The position numbers were made by a program, and so were the translations under genes. Below the pieces are notes generated by a model that was not told the origin of the DNA, did no database searches, and worked only from the letters and a program-made list of their open reading frames with translations. A stretch of 47,668 bases of DNA from an uncultured Mediterranea sp. (lineage in GTDB: Bacteria > Bacteroidota > Bacteroidia > Bacteroidales > Bacteroidaceae): positions 1 to 47,668 of the forward strand of contig CALZEQ010000026.1 in assembly GCA_945641355.1 (NCBI GenBank), read 5' to 3'. Positions 32,253 through 41,556 of this stretch are shown here, in pieces; position 1 is the stretch's first letter; every line of letters starts with the position of its first letter.

Positions 32253-33587
32253 CTATTCAAACTTCTCGTCGTTGTTCAGTGCCGCCGATGTCGGTTCGGC
32301 AGCAGGTGGTATCTCTGCTCCACCGGTGTCAGCAGTCGGTGCAGGCGGTTCGGTGGCCGTTGTGGCCAGCAGCAGCGGGATGCGGGCATCGTGCTGCCTG
32401 GTACGCTCTACCTGGTCGGCGTACCTGCTGACGCTCAGCATCATGCCGATGTAGACGCAGTTGATGATGGTGGACGTACCTCCGCGACTGACCAGCGGCA
32501 GGGGTTGTCCGGTCACCGGAGCCAGTCCCACGGCCACCATCATGTTGAACAGTGCCTGCGACACCAGCAACAGTGCGATGCCCAGCACCAGAAATGCCGG
32601 GAAGGTGCGGTCGCACTTGCGTGCCACCTTGCCGGCCCGCATCAGCAACCAGATGTAGAGGAATACCACAAAGGCACCTCCCACCAGCCCCAGTTCCTCT
32701 ATCACGATGGCGAAGATGAAGTCCGAATAGGCCTGACTCAGGAAGTCGCGCTGCACGGAGTTGCCTGGTCCGCGTCCCACCAGGTGGCTGGTGGCTACGG
32801 CGATGCGTGCATGTCCCACCTGTCCGTCTTTATCGATGTCGAACTTGGCGGCAGGCACCTCCTCGTTCTTCACGAACTTCTCTATGCGGGTGCGCCACGT
32901 GTCAAAGCGGTGCAGGAAGTCTACATCCATCCCTTTGGTGACCTCCAAAAAGATAATCCCTGCCACCGCCACCGCCAGCAGCCCGCCTGTCAGCATCAGC
33001 AGTTTCTTCATGGCCACCCTGCCCACAAACATCATCAGCACCACTACCCCGAACAGCAGGGCCGCCGTCGAGAAGTTCTCCGGAAATATCATCAGACAGA
33101 TGATACCTGTCACCGTCATAATCATACGGAATGCATCCGGGTGAGCCCCCTCTTCGCTTTGTCCCCTGGCCAGTATGCGCGATGTCATAATGAGCACCGC
33201 CATTTTGGCGAATTCCGACGGCTGGAACTGCACACCTAGCAGCTTGATCCACCGGCCGGCATCGTTGGTCTTCTCTATCACCAGCAGTCCGCCTATGTTC
33301 AGGCTGTCAAAGCAGAGCAGCATCAGCAGGAATATCCCCGACAAGGGCAGCAGGATGAGGGGAAATACCTGAAACCACTTGTACGGTATGTTGTGCATCA
33401 GCAGTACGGCCAGTGCACCTACCATCAGGAAGATGCAGTGGCGGGTGATGGGTTCCCAGTGGTCGCCGGTCTTATAGACCAGCGTGCTCGATGCACTGAA
33501 CACCTCCACCATGGAGATGAGGCAAAGCAGCAGGAAGATAATCCATATTACCTTGTCACCTTTAAATATGTTTTTCAGCAGATCCAC
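32253..33587 (-). CDS. ftsW: Peptidoglycan glycosyltransferase FtsW (SEDS family)
   Basis: Polymerises lipid II at the septum with FtsI. 444 residues with about ten hydrophobic segments, starting VIWIIFLLLCLISMVEVFSASS. It has the SEDS features LLGVQFQPSEFAKMAVLI, GRGPGNSVQRDFLSQAYSDFIFAIVIEELG and PVTGQPLPLVSRGGTS. The C-terminus has a cytosolic Thr/Pro/Ala-rich tail (ATTATEPPAPTADTGG). Length slightly above the usual 380-420. Flanked by a large repeat on the murD side and a palindrome on the murG side. Confidence 0.95.
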   Translation of the reverse strand: MDLLKNIFKGDKVIWIIFLLLCLISMVEVFSASSTLVYKTGDHWEPITRHCIFLMVGALAVLLMHNIPYKWFQVFPLILLPLSGIFLLMLLCFDSLNIGGLLVIEKTNDAGRWIKLLGVQFQPSEFAKMAVLIMTSRILARGQSEEGAHPDAFRMIMTVTGIICLMIFPENFSTAALLFGVVVLMMFVGRVAMKKLLMLTGGLLAVAVAGIIFLEVTKGMDVDFLHRFDTWRTRIEKFVKNEEVPAAKFDIDKDGQVGHARIAVATSHLVGRGPGNSVQRDFLSQAYSDFIFAIVIEELGLVGGAFVVFLYIWLLMRAGKVARKCDRTFPAFLVLGIALLLVSQALFNMMVAVGLAPVTGQPLPLVSRGGTSTIINCVYIGMMLSVSRYADQVERTRQHDARIPLLLATTATEPPAPTADTGGAEIPPAAEPTSAALNNDEKFE

Positions 33588-33617
33588 CGTTTATTCAATT
33601 TAAAATGTAAAACTCTA

Positions 33618-33703
33618 TTCAATTTAAAATGTAAAATTATCGTTCGGTTTACAGCCGCGGCGGGCGGATTTGGGCGGAAGATGTTCCGCCCCTACACGTA
33701 TCG
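33618..33703. repeat. Copy A of the murD-flanking repeat
   Basis: Runs from TTCAATTTAAAATG through AATTATCGTTCG, CAGCCGCGGCGGGCGGATTT and a 20-bp palindromic core (33672-33691; stem GGGCGGAA, loop GATG) to CACGTATCG. Further CATTTTAAATTTTTCATTTTAAATT lies just after it. Copy B is at 35138-35230. The gap 33588-33752 is otherwise without a gene. Confidence 0.85.
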
Positions 33704-33752
33704 TCGTTTTTCATTTTAAATTTTTCATTTTAAATTCTAAATTATCATCATT

Positions 33753-35099
33753 TTACAGCGCACGCACGTAGCGTTTAAACTGGTCGCCCCTGTCCTCGTA
33801 GCTCTTGAAGAGGTCAAACGAGGCACAGCAGGGACTCAGCAGCACCGTGTCACCCGGCTTTGCCAAGCGGTAGGCAGCCCGTACAGCCTCCTCCATGCCT
33901 GTCTGTACATCGGCCACAGGCAGTCCCATGGGGTCGAAGAACTGGTGCAGTTTCTCGTTGTGCAGCCCCAGGTAGACCAGTGCCACACACTTCTCGCGCA
34001 CCAGCTGTTCTATCTCGCGGTAGTCGTTTCCCTTATCCTTGCCTCCCAGTATGAGCACCGTCGGTGTGGTCATGCTCTGCAGTGCGTACCAGCAGGAGTT
34101 GACGTTGGTGGCCTTCGAGTCGTTGACGAAACTCACTCCCCTGACCTTGCACACCGGCTCCAGACGGTGCTCCACGCCCTTGAAGTCGGCCAGTGCCTTG
34201 CGGATATACTCCTTGCGGATGCCTGCCACATTGGCCGATATGCCAGCCGCCAGCGAGTTGTACAGGTTGTGCGTACCCCGCAAGGCCAGTTCCTCCTGCT
34301 CCATGTTGAAGGCGATGGGCTGTGTGATCTCCACCTCCCCGTCTTCCACATAGGCGATGGCTCCCTCCTCCTTCACCGCGGCAAAGGGGTAGAGCCGTGC
34401 CTTCAGTCCGTGGCGTTGCAGTTCGCGTCGGATGATGGGGTCGTCGTTCCAGTACACGAAGGCATCCTCCTCCGTCTGGTTCTGCGTGATGCGGAACTTC
34501 GCGTTCACATAGTTCTGCATACAGTGCCCGTAGCGGTCCAGGTGGTCGGGTGTGATGTTCATCAGCACGGCTATGTTGGCCCTGAAGCTGTACATGTTGT
34601 CCAGCTGGAAGCTGCTCAGTTCTATCACATAGTAGTCATGCTTCTCTGTAGCCACCTGCAGTGCCAGGCTTCGCCCGATGTTGCCGGCCAGTCCCACGTT
34701 GAGTCCTGCGCTGCGGAAGATGTGGTAGATGAGCGATGTGGTGGTAGTCTTTCCGTTCGATCCCGTGATGCATACCATCTTGGCATCGGTATATCGTCCT
34801 GCCAGCTCTATCTCCGATATCACCGGCGTGCCCTGCTCTCTCAGTTTCTTCACCAGCGGCGCATCCGTGGGTATGCCGGGGCTTTTCACCACCTCGTCGG
34901 CCTGCAGCACGCGCTGCTCGGTGTGTCCGCCTTCTTCGTAGGGAATGTCATAGCGCTGCAGCAGCTGTCTGTACTTCTCCTTGATGCTGCCGGCATCGCT
35001 CACGAAGGTGTCCATCCCCTTCACCCGTGCCAGCACTGCAGCCCCTGCACCGCTTTCGCCGGCACCCAGTATTACTATTTTCTTCCTTTTCTCAGCCAT
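33753..35099 (-). CDS. murD: UDP-N-acetylmuramoylalanine--D-glutamate ligase
   Basis: Adds D-Glu (made by MurI) to UDP-MurNAc-L-Ala. 448 residues: N-terminal ILGAGESGAGAAVLA (10-24), ATP loop GSNGKTTTT (113-121), ELSSFQLDN (MurD-specific), NDSKATNVNS, VLILGGKDKGNDY and LLSPCCASFDLFKSYEDRGDQF. Length is normal. It lies between mraY and ftsW, and an AT-rich repeat copy flanks it on each side. Confidence 0.96.
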   Translation of the reverse strand: MAEKRKKIVILGAGESGAGAAVLARVKGMDTFVSDAGSIKEKYRQLLQRYDIPYEEGGHTEQRVLQADEVVKSPGIPTDAPLVKKLREQGTPVISEIELAGRYTDAKMVCITGSNGKTTTTSLIYHIFRSAGLNVGLAGNIGRSLALQVATEKHDYYVIELSSFQLDNMYSFRANIAVLMNITPDHLDRYGHCMQNYVNAKFRITQNQTEEDAFVYWNDDPIIRRELQRHGLKARLYPFAAVKEEGAIAYVEDGEVEITQPIAFNMEQEELALRGTHNLYNSLAAGISANVAGIRKEYIRKALADFKGVEHRLEPVCKVRGVSFVNDSKATNVNSCWYALQSMTTPTVLILGGKDKGNDYREIEQLVREKCVALVYLGLHNEKLHQFFDPMGLPVADVQTGMEEAVRAAYRLAKPGDTVLLSPCCASFDLFKSYEDRGDQFKRYVRAL

Positions 35100-35137
35100 G
35101 TTATTTAAATCAAAACTTTATTCAATTTAAAACTTTG

Positions 35138-35230
35138 TTCAATTTAAAATTTAAAATGTAAAATTATCGTTCGATGCACAGCCGCGGCGGGCGGATTTGG
35201 GCGGAACATCTTCCGCCCCTACACGTATCG
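35138..35230. repeat. Copy B of the murD-flanking repeat
   Basis: Same order of blocks as copy A, with a few extra bases in the TTTAAAA tract. The 20-bp core at 35199-35218 has stem GGGCGGAA but loop CATC, the reverse complement of copy A's loop. The gap 35100-35287 holds no gene. Confidence 0.85.
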
Positions 35231-35287
35231 GACACTTGCTTTGCTCATTTTAAATTTTAAATTATTCATTTTACATTATTCTATCAT

Positions 35288-36556
35288 TTACCTTATCTTC
35301 AGCGTGATGATGGTGATGGCAGCCAGCACGATGGTCACAATCCAGAATCGCACCGTGATTTTCGCTTCATGCTGCAGCCTGTCGGGTCGGCTCCATACCA
35401 CCCGGCATCCCTGCTCCACCATATCCATGCCCGTGCGGAAATGGTCGTGTATGGGTGTCCGCTTGAAGAGGCGCTGCTTGCGTCCCTTCCGCTTGCCGGC
35501 CTTGTAGTAGCAGCGCTGCAGTATGACGGAGAGGTTCTCCATCAGGAAGACGCCGCACAGTATGGGTATCAGCAGTTCCTTGTGTATGATGATGGCATAT
35601 ACGGCTATGATGCCCCCTATGGTGAGGCTGCCCGTATCGCCCATGAACACTTGCGCCGGATAGGCGTTGTACCACAGGAATCCGATGAGTGCCCCTATAA
35701 AGGCACAGATGAATATCACCAGTTCCTCCGATCCCGGTATATACATGATGTTGAGATAGCCCGCATATGCCACGTGGCCCGACACGTATGCCAGTATGCC
35801 CAGTGTTAGTCCGATGATGGCCGAGTTGCCCGCCGCCATGCCGTCCATGCCGTCGTTCAGGTTGGCCCCGTTGGATACGGCCGTCACCACCAGTATGGTC
35901 ACCAGCACGAAGAGTACCCATCCGGCTGCCTGAGCATGACGGCCGCAGAAGGCCGTCAGGTCGGCATAGTCCAGGTTGTTGCTTTTCACAAAGGGGATGG
36001 TAGTCTGCGTGGCCTTTATCTCTTTGGCGGCATGCACCACCTGCACCTGTCCGTCGGGGCCGTGTGCCTCTATGTTCTCGCGTATCACCACCTGCGGGCT
36101 CAGGTAGAGGGTCAGTCCCACTATCAGTCCCAGTCCCACCTGTCCTATTATCTTGAACTTGCCGTGCAGCCCCTCTTTGTCGCGCTTGAATATCTTGATG
36201 TAGTCGTCGGCAAAGCCCAGCGCACCCAGCCACAGGGTGGTCACTATCATCAGCAGCATGTACACGTTGCCCAGTCGTCCCAGCAGCAGGCAGGGCAGCA
36301 GCGTGGCAAAGATGATGATCACTCCCCCCATCGAGGGTACGCCCACCTTCTTCACTCCGAAGGGGTCGGTGGCAGCGTCGCGTTGCGTTTCGGTAATCTG
36401 CCTGCGTCGCAGCATGTTGATGAAGCGGTCGCCCCAGATGGTAGACACCAGCAGCGACAGGATGATGGCCATCAGTGCCCTGAAGGAGGTGTAGCCCATC
36501 ATTCCCGCACCGGGGATATCATACCGTTGCAACCATTGAAACAAATAATACAGCAT
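35288..36556 (-). CDS. mraY: Phospho-MurNAc-pentapeptide transferase
   Basis: Links phospho-MurNAc-pentapeptide to undecaprenyl phosphate, forming lipid I. 422 residues with about ten membrane helices. Motifs: PSMGGVIII (74-82), ADDYIK (116-121, metal-binding DDY), SNGANLNDGMDGMAAG and YNAYPAQVFMGDTGSL. A 60-residue stretch in the middle (about 155-210, SPQVVIRENIEAHG) is a larger extracytoplasmic loop, common in Bacteroidetes. Between murE and murD. Confidence 0.95.
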   Translation of the reverse strand: MLYYLFQWLQRYDIPGAGMMGYTSFRALMAIILSLLVSTIWGDRFINMLRRRQITETQRDAATDPFGVKKVGVPSMGGVIIIFATLLPCLLLGRLGNVYMLLMIVTTLWLGALGFADDYIKIFKRDKEGLHGKFKIIGQVGLGLIVGLTLYLSPQVVIRENIEAHGPDGQVQVVHAAKEIKATQTTIPFVKSNNLDYADLTAFCGRHAQAAGWVLFVLVTILVVTAVSNGANLNDGMDGMAAGNSAIIGLTLGILAYVSGHVAYAGYLNIMYIPGSEELVIFICAFIGALIGFLWYNAYPAQVFMGDTGSLTIGGIIAVYAIIIHKELLIPILCGVFLMENLSVILQRCYYKAGKRKGRKQRLFKRTPIHDHFRTGMDMVEQGCRVVWSRPDRLQHEAKITVRFWIVTIVLAAITIITLKIR

Positions 36557-36611
36557 TTCCAGTTATCGTTTTTTTACAGTTCGTCAGCCTCTCTTTCCGT
36601 CGGTGGGGGCT

Positions 36612-38063
36612 TCAAATCCATCGTCTCACCTCTTCGCGGTCGTCCAGGTGATGCTTCACCCCCCTGACCTCCTGATAGTCCTCGTGCCCTTTGCCGGCCA
36701 CCAGTATCACGTCTCCCCGTCCGGCCATCAGGCAGGCCGTGCGTATGGCTTCGCGTCGGTCGGCCATGCAGATGGTACGTCGGCGCTGCTCCTCGTCCAG
36801 TCCGGCCAGCATGTCGTCCATGATGTCCTGCGGCTCCTCGTAGCGCGGATTGTCACTGGTGATGATCAGCCGGTCGCTCTGCCTTACCGCCTCGCGGGCC
36901 ATCAGCGGACGTTTGCCCTTGTCGCGGTTGCCTCCGGCACCCACTACCGTCAGCACCCGTCCGCGCCCTTGCAGCACGTCGTGTATGGCCGTCAGCACGT
37001 TCACCAGTGCGTCGGGCGTATGTGCATAGTCTACGATGGCCGTCCATCCCCCTTGGGGCGAGCTGATGGCCTCAAAGCGGCCTGCCACGGGATGCAGCGC
37101 GCTCAGCGCCTGCAGCACCACCTCCTCCTTCTGTCCCAGCAGTACGGCGGCTCCGGTCACGGCCAGCAGGTTGCTGGCGTTGAAGCGTCCGCAGAAGTGC
37201 ACGGCCATCTCGCGTCCGTCCACCTCCAGCAGCATTCCGTCGAAGTGGCTCTCCAGGATGCGTGCCCTGAAGTCCGCCAGCCCGCGCACCGAGTAGGTTG
37301 CCACCCGTCGGGCCTGCGTGTTCTGTGTCATCACCAGTCCGTTCTTGTCATCGGCATTGGTCAGGCAGAAGGCCTCGCGCGGCATGTCGTCAAACAGCCG
37401 TTTCTTCGCCTTCAAGTAGTTCTCCACCGTCCCATGATAGTCCAGATGGTCACGTGTCAGGTTGGTGAAGATGGCTCCTGCAAAGCGCAGACCGCTGATG
37501 CGCCGTTGGTCTATGGCATGGCTGCTCACCTCCATGAAGGCATATTGACATCCGCAGTCGGCCATCTCGCCCAGCAGTCGGTTCAGTGTGATGGGGTCGG
37601 GCGTAGTCTGTTGTGCCGGCACAGCGCGGTCGTCCACATAGTTGCATACCGTAGAGAGCAGTCCCGCCTTGTATCCCAATCGGCGAAACAGGCGGTAGAG
37701 CAGTGTGGCGATGGTTGTCTTTCCGTTGGTACCCGTCACGCCCACCAGCTGCATCCGTTCCGTGGGGTTACCGTAGAAGGTGGTGGCCATCCGTCCGGCT
37801 GCCTCCTCGCTGTCCTTCACCGTCACATAGGTCACCTGTGCGCTCTGCTGCCCGGGCAGCTGCTCGCACACCACCATCCGTGCGCCGGCCTCCTCGGCCG
37901 CAGCGATGTAGGCATGACCGTCGGTCTGCGTGCCTCGCATGGCCACAAACAGGCCTCCCGGCACTACCTTTCGCGAGTCAATCGCTATCCCCGCTATCTC
38001 TCCGTCCAACGATCCCTTCACCTCTATCGCATCGACGGCCTTCATTATCTCCTTTATCTTCAT
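36612..38063 (-). CDS. murE: UDP-MurNAc-tripeptide synthetase
   Basis: Adds the third amino acid of the stem peptide. 483 residues: GTNGKTT ATP loop (111-117), the HLDYHGT block and, at 404-407, DNPR, the motif that in MurE selects meso-diaminopimelate rather than lysine. This supports a Gram-negative type wall. Length is normal. Between ftsI (30 bp) and mraY (55 bp). murF was not found in the window. Confidence 0.96.
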   Translation of the reverse strand: MKIKEIMKAVDAIEVKGSLDGEIAGIAIDSRKVVPGGLFVAMRGTQTDGHAYIAAAEEAGARMVVCEQLPGQQSAQVTYVTVKDSEEAAGRMATTFYGNPTERMQLVGVTGTNGKTTIATLLYRLFRRLGYKAGLLSTVCNYVDDRAVPAQQTTPDPITLNRLLGEMADCGCQYAFMEVSSHAIDQRRISGLRFAGAIFTNLTRDHLDYHGTVENYLKAKKRLFDDMPREAFCLTNADDKNGLVMTQNTQARRVATYSVRGLADFRARILESHFDGMLLEVDGREMAVHFCGRFNASNLLAVTGAAVLLGQKEEVVLQALSALHPVAGRFEAISSPQGGWTAIVDYAHTPDALVNVLTAIHDVLQGRGRVLTVVGAGGNRDKGKRPLMAREAVRQSDRLIITSDNPRYEEPQDIMDDMLAGLDEEQRRRTICMADRREAIRTACLMAGRGDVILVAGKGHEDYQEVRGVKHHLDDREEVRRWI

Positions 38064-38093
38064 ATCTATCTGTTATTAAATTTCAAAAATCAA

Positions 38094-40193
38094 TCAATTC
38101 AGTTTCAGCACCACCGTCTGCCCCTTCCTGACGGGCTGTCCCTGTGCGATGCTCTGGCTCCGCACACGGCCTACACCTTGCAGACGCACACGCAGTCCCT
38201 TACGTTCCAACAGGTAGACGGCATCTTTCGCCCCCATACCTACTACGCCAGGCACCCCGTCTCCTTCACTCCGTTCACTGTCTGGCAGTGTCACGTCAGC
38301 CACCTTCAGTTCCTTCAGCACCCGCCGGGCATCGGCCACATTGCCTGCCTTCACATCGGGCATCAGGCTGGCGGTGGTGTCGATGGCCTGCCTCAGGTCC
38401 AGCCTCAGGTCCTTGGCATATACCCGTTCGGCAATCTTTCCGAACACGCTGCCCGCCATCAGACCACCCGAGGCCGGCAGTCCCGGCTTCTGTATCGACA
38501 CGATGCAGCTGTATCGCGGTGCTTCGCTGGGGAAGTAACCGCAGAAGCTCACCAGATAGTTCACCCGTCCCGACTTGTAGCCTGCCGCTCCCTGCGAGAT
38601 TTGTGCCGTACCCGTCTTGCCCGATACGGAGAACTGCTTGCTGCCTGCCGGCTTGGCCAGTCCCTCGGCCACCACCCGTCGCAATATCTCGCGGATTTGT
38701 TCCAACGTACGGTCCGAGCAGATTTTCGGGTTGATTACCTCCGTAGGATACTCCTTCACCACCTCCCCGTCCTTCAGCGCAGCCTTCACCAGCTTGGGGC
38801 GCACCATCACTCCGTTGTTGGCAATGGCGTTGTAGAAGGTCAGTATATTCATCGGCGGCACCTGCGTTTCGTAACCTATGCTCATCCAAGGCAATGTAGT
38901 CTTGGCGAAGTAGCGTTCCTTGGGTCCCTTGATGTTGGGCCGTCCCTCACCCCCTATCTGCAGATGCAGGGGCTGGTCCAAGCTCATCCGTTTCAGTCCG
39001 TCCACAAATCGCTGCGGATCGTCCTTGTAGTACTTGTCTATCAGATACGACACACCCACGTTGCTGCTCACCTCCAGTATGCGGGTCACGTTGATGCGTC
39101 CGTAGCCGCCCCGATGCCAGTTGTGGTCGCGCATCTTGCTGCCATACATGTTCATGATGCCGCAGCCCGTGTCCACCTCCGTGTCCGGCGTTATCTTTCC
39201 GTCCTCCAGCGCCACCATGATACTGGCCGTCTTGAACGTTGATCCAGGTTCGCGCATGTCGCTGATGGCGTTGCTGTTCATCTCATAATAGTTACCGTCC
39301 GTGCCGCGCGTCATGTTTACCATCGCTTTCACCTCGCCTGTGGCCACCTCCATCAGCACGGCCACACCCACCGATGCGTTGATTTCCTTCAGCTTGTCCG
39401 TCAATGCCTTTTCACAGATATCCTGCATCCCCACATCCAGTGTGGTCAGTATGTCGCATCCGTCCACCGGCGGCACATCGGTCATGTTCAGCCACTTATC
39501 CATCACCTTCTGTCGATGGGTGATGCCGTCGCGTCCACGCAGCAGCGAGTCAAAGGCCAGTTCGATGCCGTTGCGTGCTCCCAGTGCGGTATCGGCATAG
39601 AGTCGTCCCAGCGTCTGTGCCGCCAGCGAGCCGAAAGGCCTCTTCCGCTGGTTGTATATCTGTTCGTGAAAACCTCCCTTGTATTTGCTCATCCTGAACA
39701 CGGGCAGCCGCTTGGCCTCCTTGTACTGGATGTACGATACCCTTCGCGTGCGGTCGGGCAGTATGTTATAGTTACGGCTCCGTTTCTCCCGTCCCTTCCG
39801 CAGATGCTGCTTGAAGGCCGCCTCGCTGATGTCGGGGAATATGGTGTGTAAACCCTTGCAGATGGTGTCCAGATTTGCCTTCCACACCGAGTCCCTCCGA
39901 TGCTGGTCTTTGGCCTGCTTCTGGGGGTCACGCTCCCCGCTCATGAAGTCCATAAATATCTTGTATTCGGGCAGTGAGCCCGCCATCAGCTTGCCGTCGG
40001 CGGACAGTATATTGCCTCTGTTGGGCTTCACCGTCACGTTCTCCTTCACAAAACGGTCGGCTACGTCGTGCCAGTATGTCCGCTCGGCAAACATGATGAT
40101 AGCCGCCTTCACCACCACTGCCAGACCGGTCAGGCCCATCAACAGTACGATGAAGGAGTATCGGGTCATTATCTTTTCTTTGTTCACAGCCAT
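38094..40193 (-). CDS. ftsI: Septal peptidoglycan transpeptidase (class B PBP3) with PASTA domain
   Basis: 699 residues: a short cytosolic start, one membrane helix (about 13-36), a class B pedestal domain (VTVKPNRGNILSADG) and a transpeptidase domain with SxxK at Ser318 (GSTFK), SxN at 376-378 (SSN) and KTGTA at 526-530. A single PASTA domain closes the protein (about 635-699, VPGVVGMGAKDAVYLLERKGL). It crosslinks septal peptidoglycan with FtsW. The PASTA domain makes it longer than the enterobacterial protein. Between ftsL and murE; the gap to ftsL is filled by a repeat. Confidence 0.95.
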   Translation of the reverse strand: MAVNKEKIMTRYSFIVLLMGLTGLAVVVKAAIIMFAERTYWHDVADRFVKENVTVKPNRGNILSADGKLMAGSLPEYKIFMDFMSGERDPQKQAKDQHRRDSVWKANLDTICKGLHTIFPDISEAAFKQHLRKGREKRSRNYNILPDRTRRVSYIQYKEAKRLPVFRMSKYKGGFHEQIYNQRKRPFGSLAAQTLGRLYADTALGARNGIELAFDSLLRGRDGITHRQKVMDKWLNMTDVPPVDGCDILTTLDVGMQDICEKALTDKLKEINASVGVAVLMEVATGEVKAMVNMTRGTDGNYYEMNSNAISDMREPGSTFKTASIMVALEDGKITPDTEVDTGCGIMNMYGSKMRDHNWHRGGYGRINVTRILEVSSNVGVSYLIDKYYKDDPQRFVDGLKRMSLDQPLHLQIGGEGRPNIKGPKERYFAKTTLPWMSIGYETQVPPMNILTFYNAIANNGVMVRPKLVKAALKDGEVVKEYPTEVINPKICSDRTLEQIREILRRVVAEGLAKPAGSKQFSVSGKTGTAQISQGAAGYKSGRVNYLVSFCGYFPSEAPRYSCIVSIQKPGLPASGGLMAGSVFGKIAERVYAKDLRLDLRQAIDTTASLMPDVKAGNVADARRVLKELKVADVTLPDSERSEGDGVPGVVGMGAKDAVYLLERKGLRVRLQGVGRVRSQSIAQGQPVRKGQTVVLKLN

Positions 40194-40199
40194 TGTCTT

Positions 40200-40247
40200 T
40201 TCAAGTTACAAGTTACGAGCTACGAGTTACAAGCTACGAGCTACAAG
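40200..40247. repeat. Short-period GTAGCTCGTAACTTG repeat between ftsL and ftsI
   Basis: Alternating AAGTTAC, GAGCTAC and GAGTTAC units at 7-8 bp steps fill almost the whole 54-bp gap. On the minus strand it reads like the repeat at 20072-20118. It begins right after the ftsL stop codon. Confidence 0.75.
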
Positions 40248-40586
40248 TCACTCTATCAGATAGGGTGGATGCGTGGCCGTCTGCAGGTCGCTCTCACGAT
40301 GGGTGATATACTCCTCTATCCGGCTCTGCCGGCTCCGTTCCATCAGTTCCGACCCTCGTGTCAGGGCATCATACCGGATATCCATCAGCTCCTTCTTCAG
40401 CCGGTCTATCTCTATCAGCTGCTGCTGGCATGCATACCGGTTGTGTATGTAGAACAGCACCAGCACCACCACCAGCACAATCAGTCTGGTCTGACGCCGG
40501 ATGAAGTCCGTGGCCAGGATGTCACCTCCCACAATCTCCTTCCACACGGCACGCCGTGCGGCTCTGCGTTCTTTGTTATCGCTCAT
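40248..40586 (-). CDS. ftsL: FtsL-like cell division protein
   Basis: 112 residues. A charged cytosolic start (MSDNKERRAARRAVWKEI), one membrane helix (about 35-50, LIVLVVVLVLFYIHN) and a coiled coil (QQQLIEIDRLKKELMDIRYDAL) that would zip with FtsB-like or FtsI partners. Sequence identity in FtsL is poor, so the call rests on shape and position between rsmH and ftsI. The start at 40586 is supported by a strong AAGGAGGA ribosome site (40591-40598); the frame overlaps rsmH by 11 bp. Confidence 0.85.
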   Translation of the reverse strand: MSDNKERRAARRAVWKEIVGGDILATDFIRRQTRLIVLVVVLVLFYIHNRYACQQQLIEIDRLKKELMDIRYDALTRGSELMERSRQSRIEEYITHRESDLQTATHPPYLIE

Positions 40587-41556
40587 CGTCTCCTCCTTTC
40601 TCATCGGCAGGGGCATCTTCCGCCGCCGCCGTCCGTTTCTCCGCTATGCGGAGTTTGGCACTTCTCGCGCGCGGGTTCTTACTTATCTCCTCTTCACCGG
40701 GCACCGTCACCCGGCTTGTCACCATCCGCAGCGGACACTTTACCCGTCCATAAAAGTCTTTCTCCACACGTCCGTCCGGCCGCCCTGTCTTCATCACGTT
40801 CTTCACCATCCGGTCTTCCAGCGAGTGATACGTTATCACCACCAGCCGTCCTCCCGGTCTGAGTGCCTGCACGGCGGCCATCAGCATCTCCTGCAGTGCT
40901 TCCATCTCCCGGTTCACCTCTATCCGCAGTGCCTGAAAGGCTTTTGCCAGGTCCTTCTTCTCCCGGTCGTGACCCGTCAACGGTTTCAGCACCTCCATCA
41001 GCTGTCCTGTAGTCTCGATGGGCTGCTGGCGTCGCGCCCGCACGATTGCTGCCGCCAGCCGCCGGCTGTTTCGCAGCTCACCATACAGATAGAAAATCTC
41101 CGCCAGCCGCTCCTCGCTATATTCGTTCACCACCTGTGCGGCCGTCATCCCTGCCCGCTTGTTCATGCGCATATCCAGCCGTCCTTCCAGCCGGAAGGCA
41201 AAGCCCCGCTCGCCGTCGTCCAGATGGTGCGACGAAACGCCCAGGTCAGCCAGCAGTCCGTCTATCTGCTCCACGCCGTGATAGCGCAGGAAGTTGTGCA
41301 GGTAGCGGAAGTTGCTTCTCACAAAGATGCAGCGTCCGTCGTCGGGCCGGTTGCGTTCCGCATCCTCATCCTGGTCGAAGGCCAGCAGCCGCCCCTCTGC
41401 CCCCAAATGGGCCAATATCTCACGCGAATGTCCGCCTCCGCCCATGGTCACGTCTACATACGTGCCGTCAGGCTTTATGTGCAATCCCTCCACGCTCTCG
41501 GCCAGCATCACCGGCACATGATATATCCTGTCTGCTTCTCTATTCATCTCTTTCAT
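40576..41556 (-). CDS. rsmH: 16S rRNA (cytosine-1402-N4)-methyltransferase
   Basis: Methylates C1402 of 16S rRNA. 326 residues from the ATG at 41556: YHVPVMLAESVEGL, the SAM site DVTMGGGGHSREIL, LLAFDQDEDA, DLGVSSHHLDDGERGFAFR and a C-terminal VITYHSLEDRMVKN. The open frame continues to 41670 through the mraZ gene as shadow. The start codon overlaps the mraZ stop (ATGA). The last residues are Ala/Asp/Glu/Lys-rich and run into the ftsL start. Confidence 0.95.
   Translation of the reverse strand: MKEMNREADRIYHVPVMLAESVEGLHIKPDGTYVDVTMGGGGHSREILAHLGAEGRLLAFDQDEDAERNRPDDGRCIFVRSNFRYLHNFLRYHGVEQIDGLLADLGVSSHHLDDGERGFAFRLEGRLDMRMNKRAGMTAAQVVNEYSEERLAEIFYLYGELRNSRRLAAAIVRARRQQPIETTGQLMEVLKPLTGHDREKKDLAKAFQALRIEVNREMEALQEMLMAAVQALRPGGRLVVITYHSLEDRMVKNVMKTGRPDGRVEKDFYGRVKCPLRMVTSRVTVPGEEEISKNPRARSAKLRIAEKRTAAAEDAPADEKGGDDER

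Noticed and set aside
33618..35230. Composite transposon around murD
   Set aside because: The repeats are under 100 bp, encode no transposase and enclose an essential gene in its usual operon position.
36603..39242. 879-codon plus-strand open frame opposite murE and ftsI
   Set aside because: Very long but antisense to two certain genes; His/Leu/Gln/Val-rich without motifs, caused by GC-rich codon bias on the real strand.
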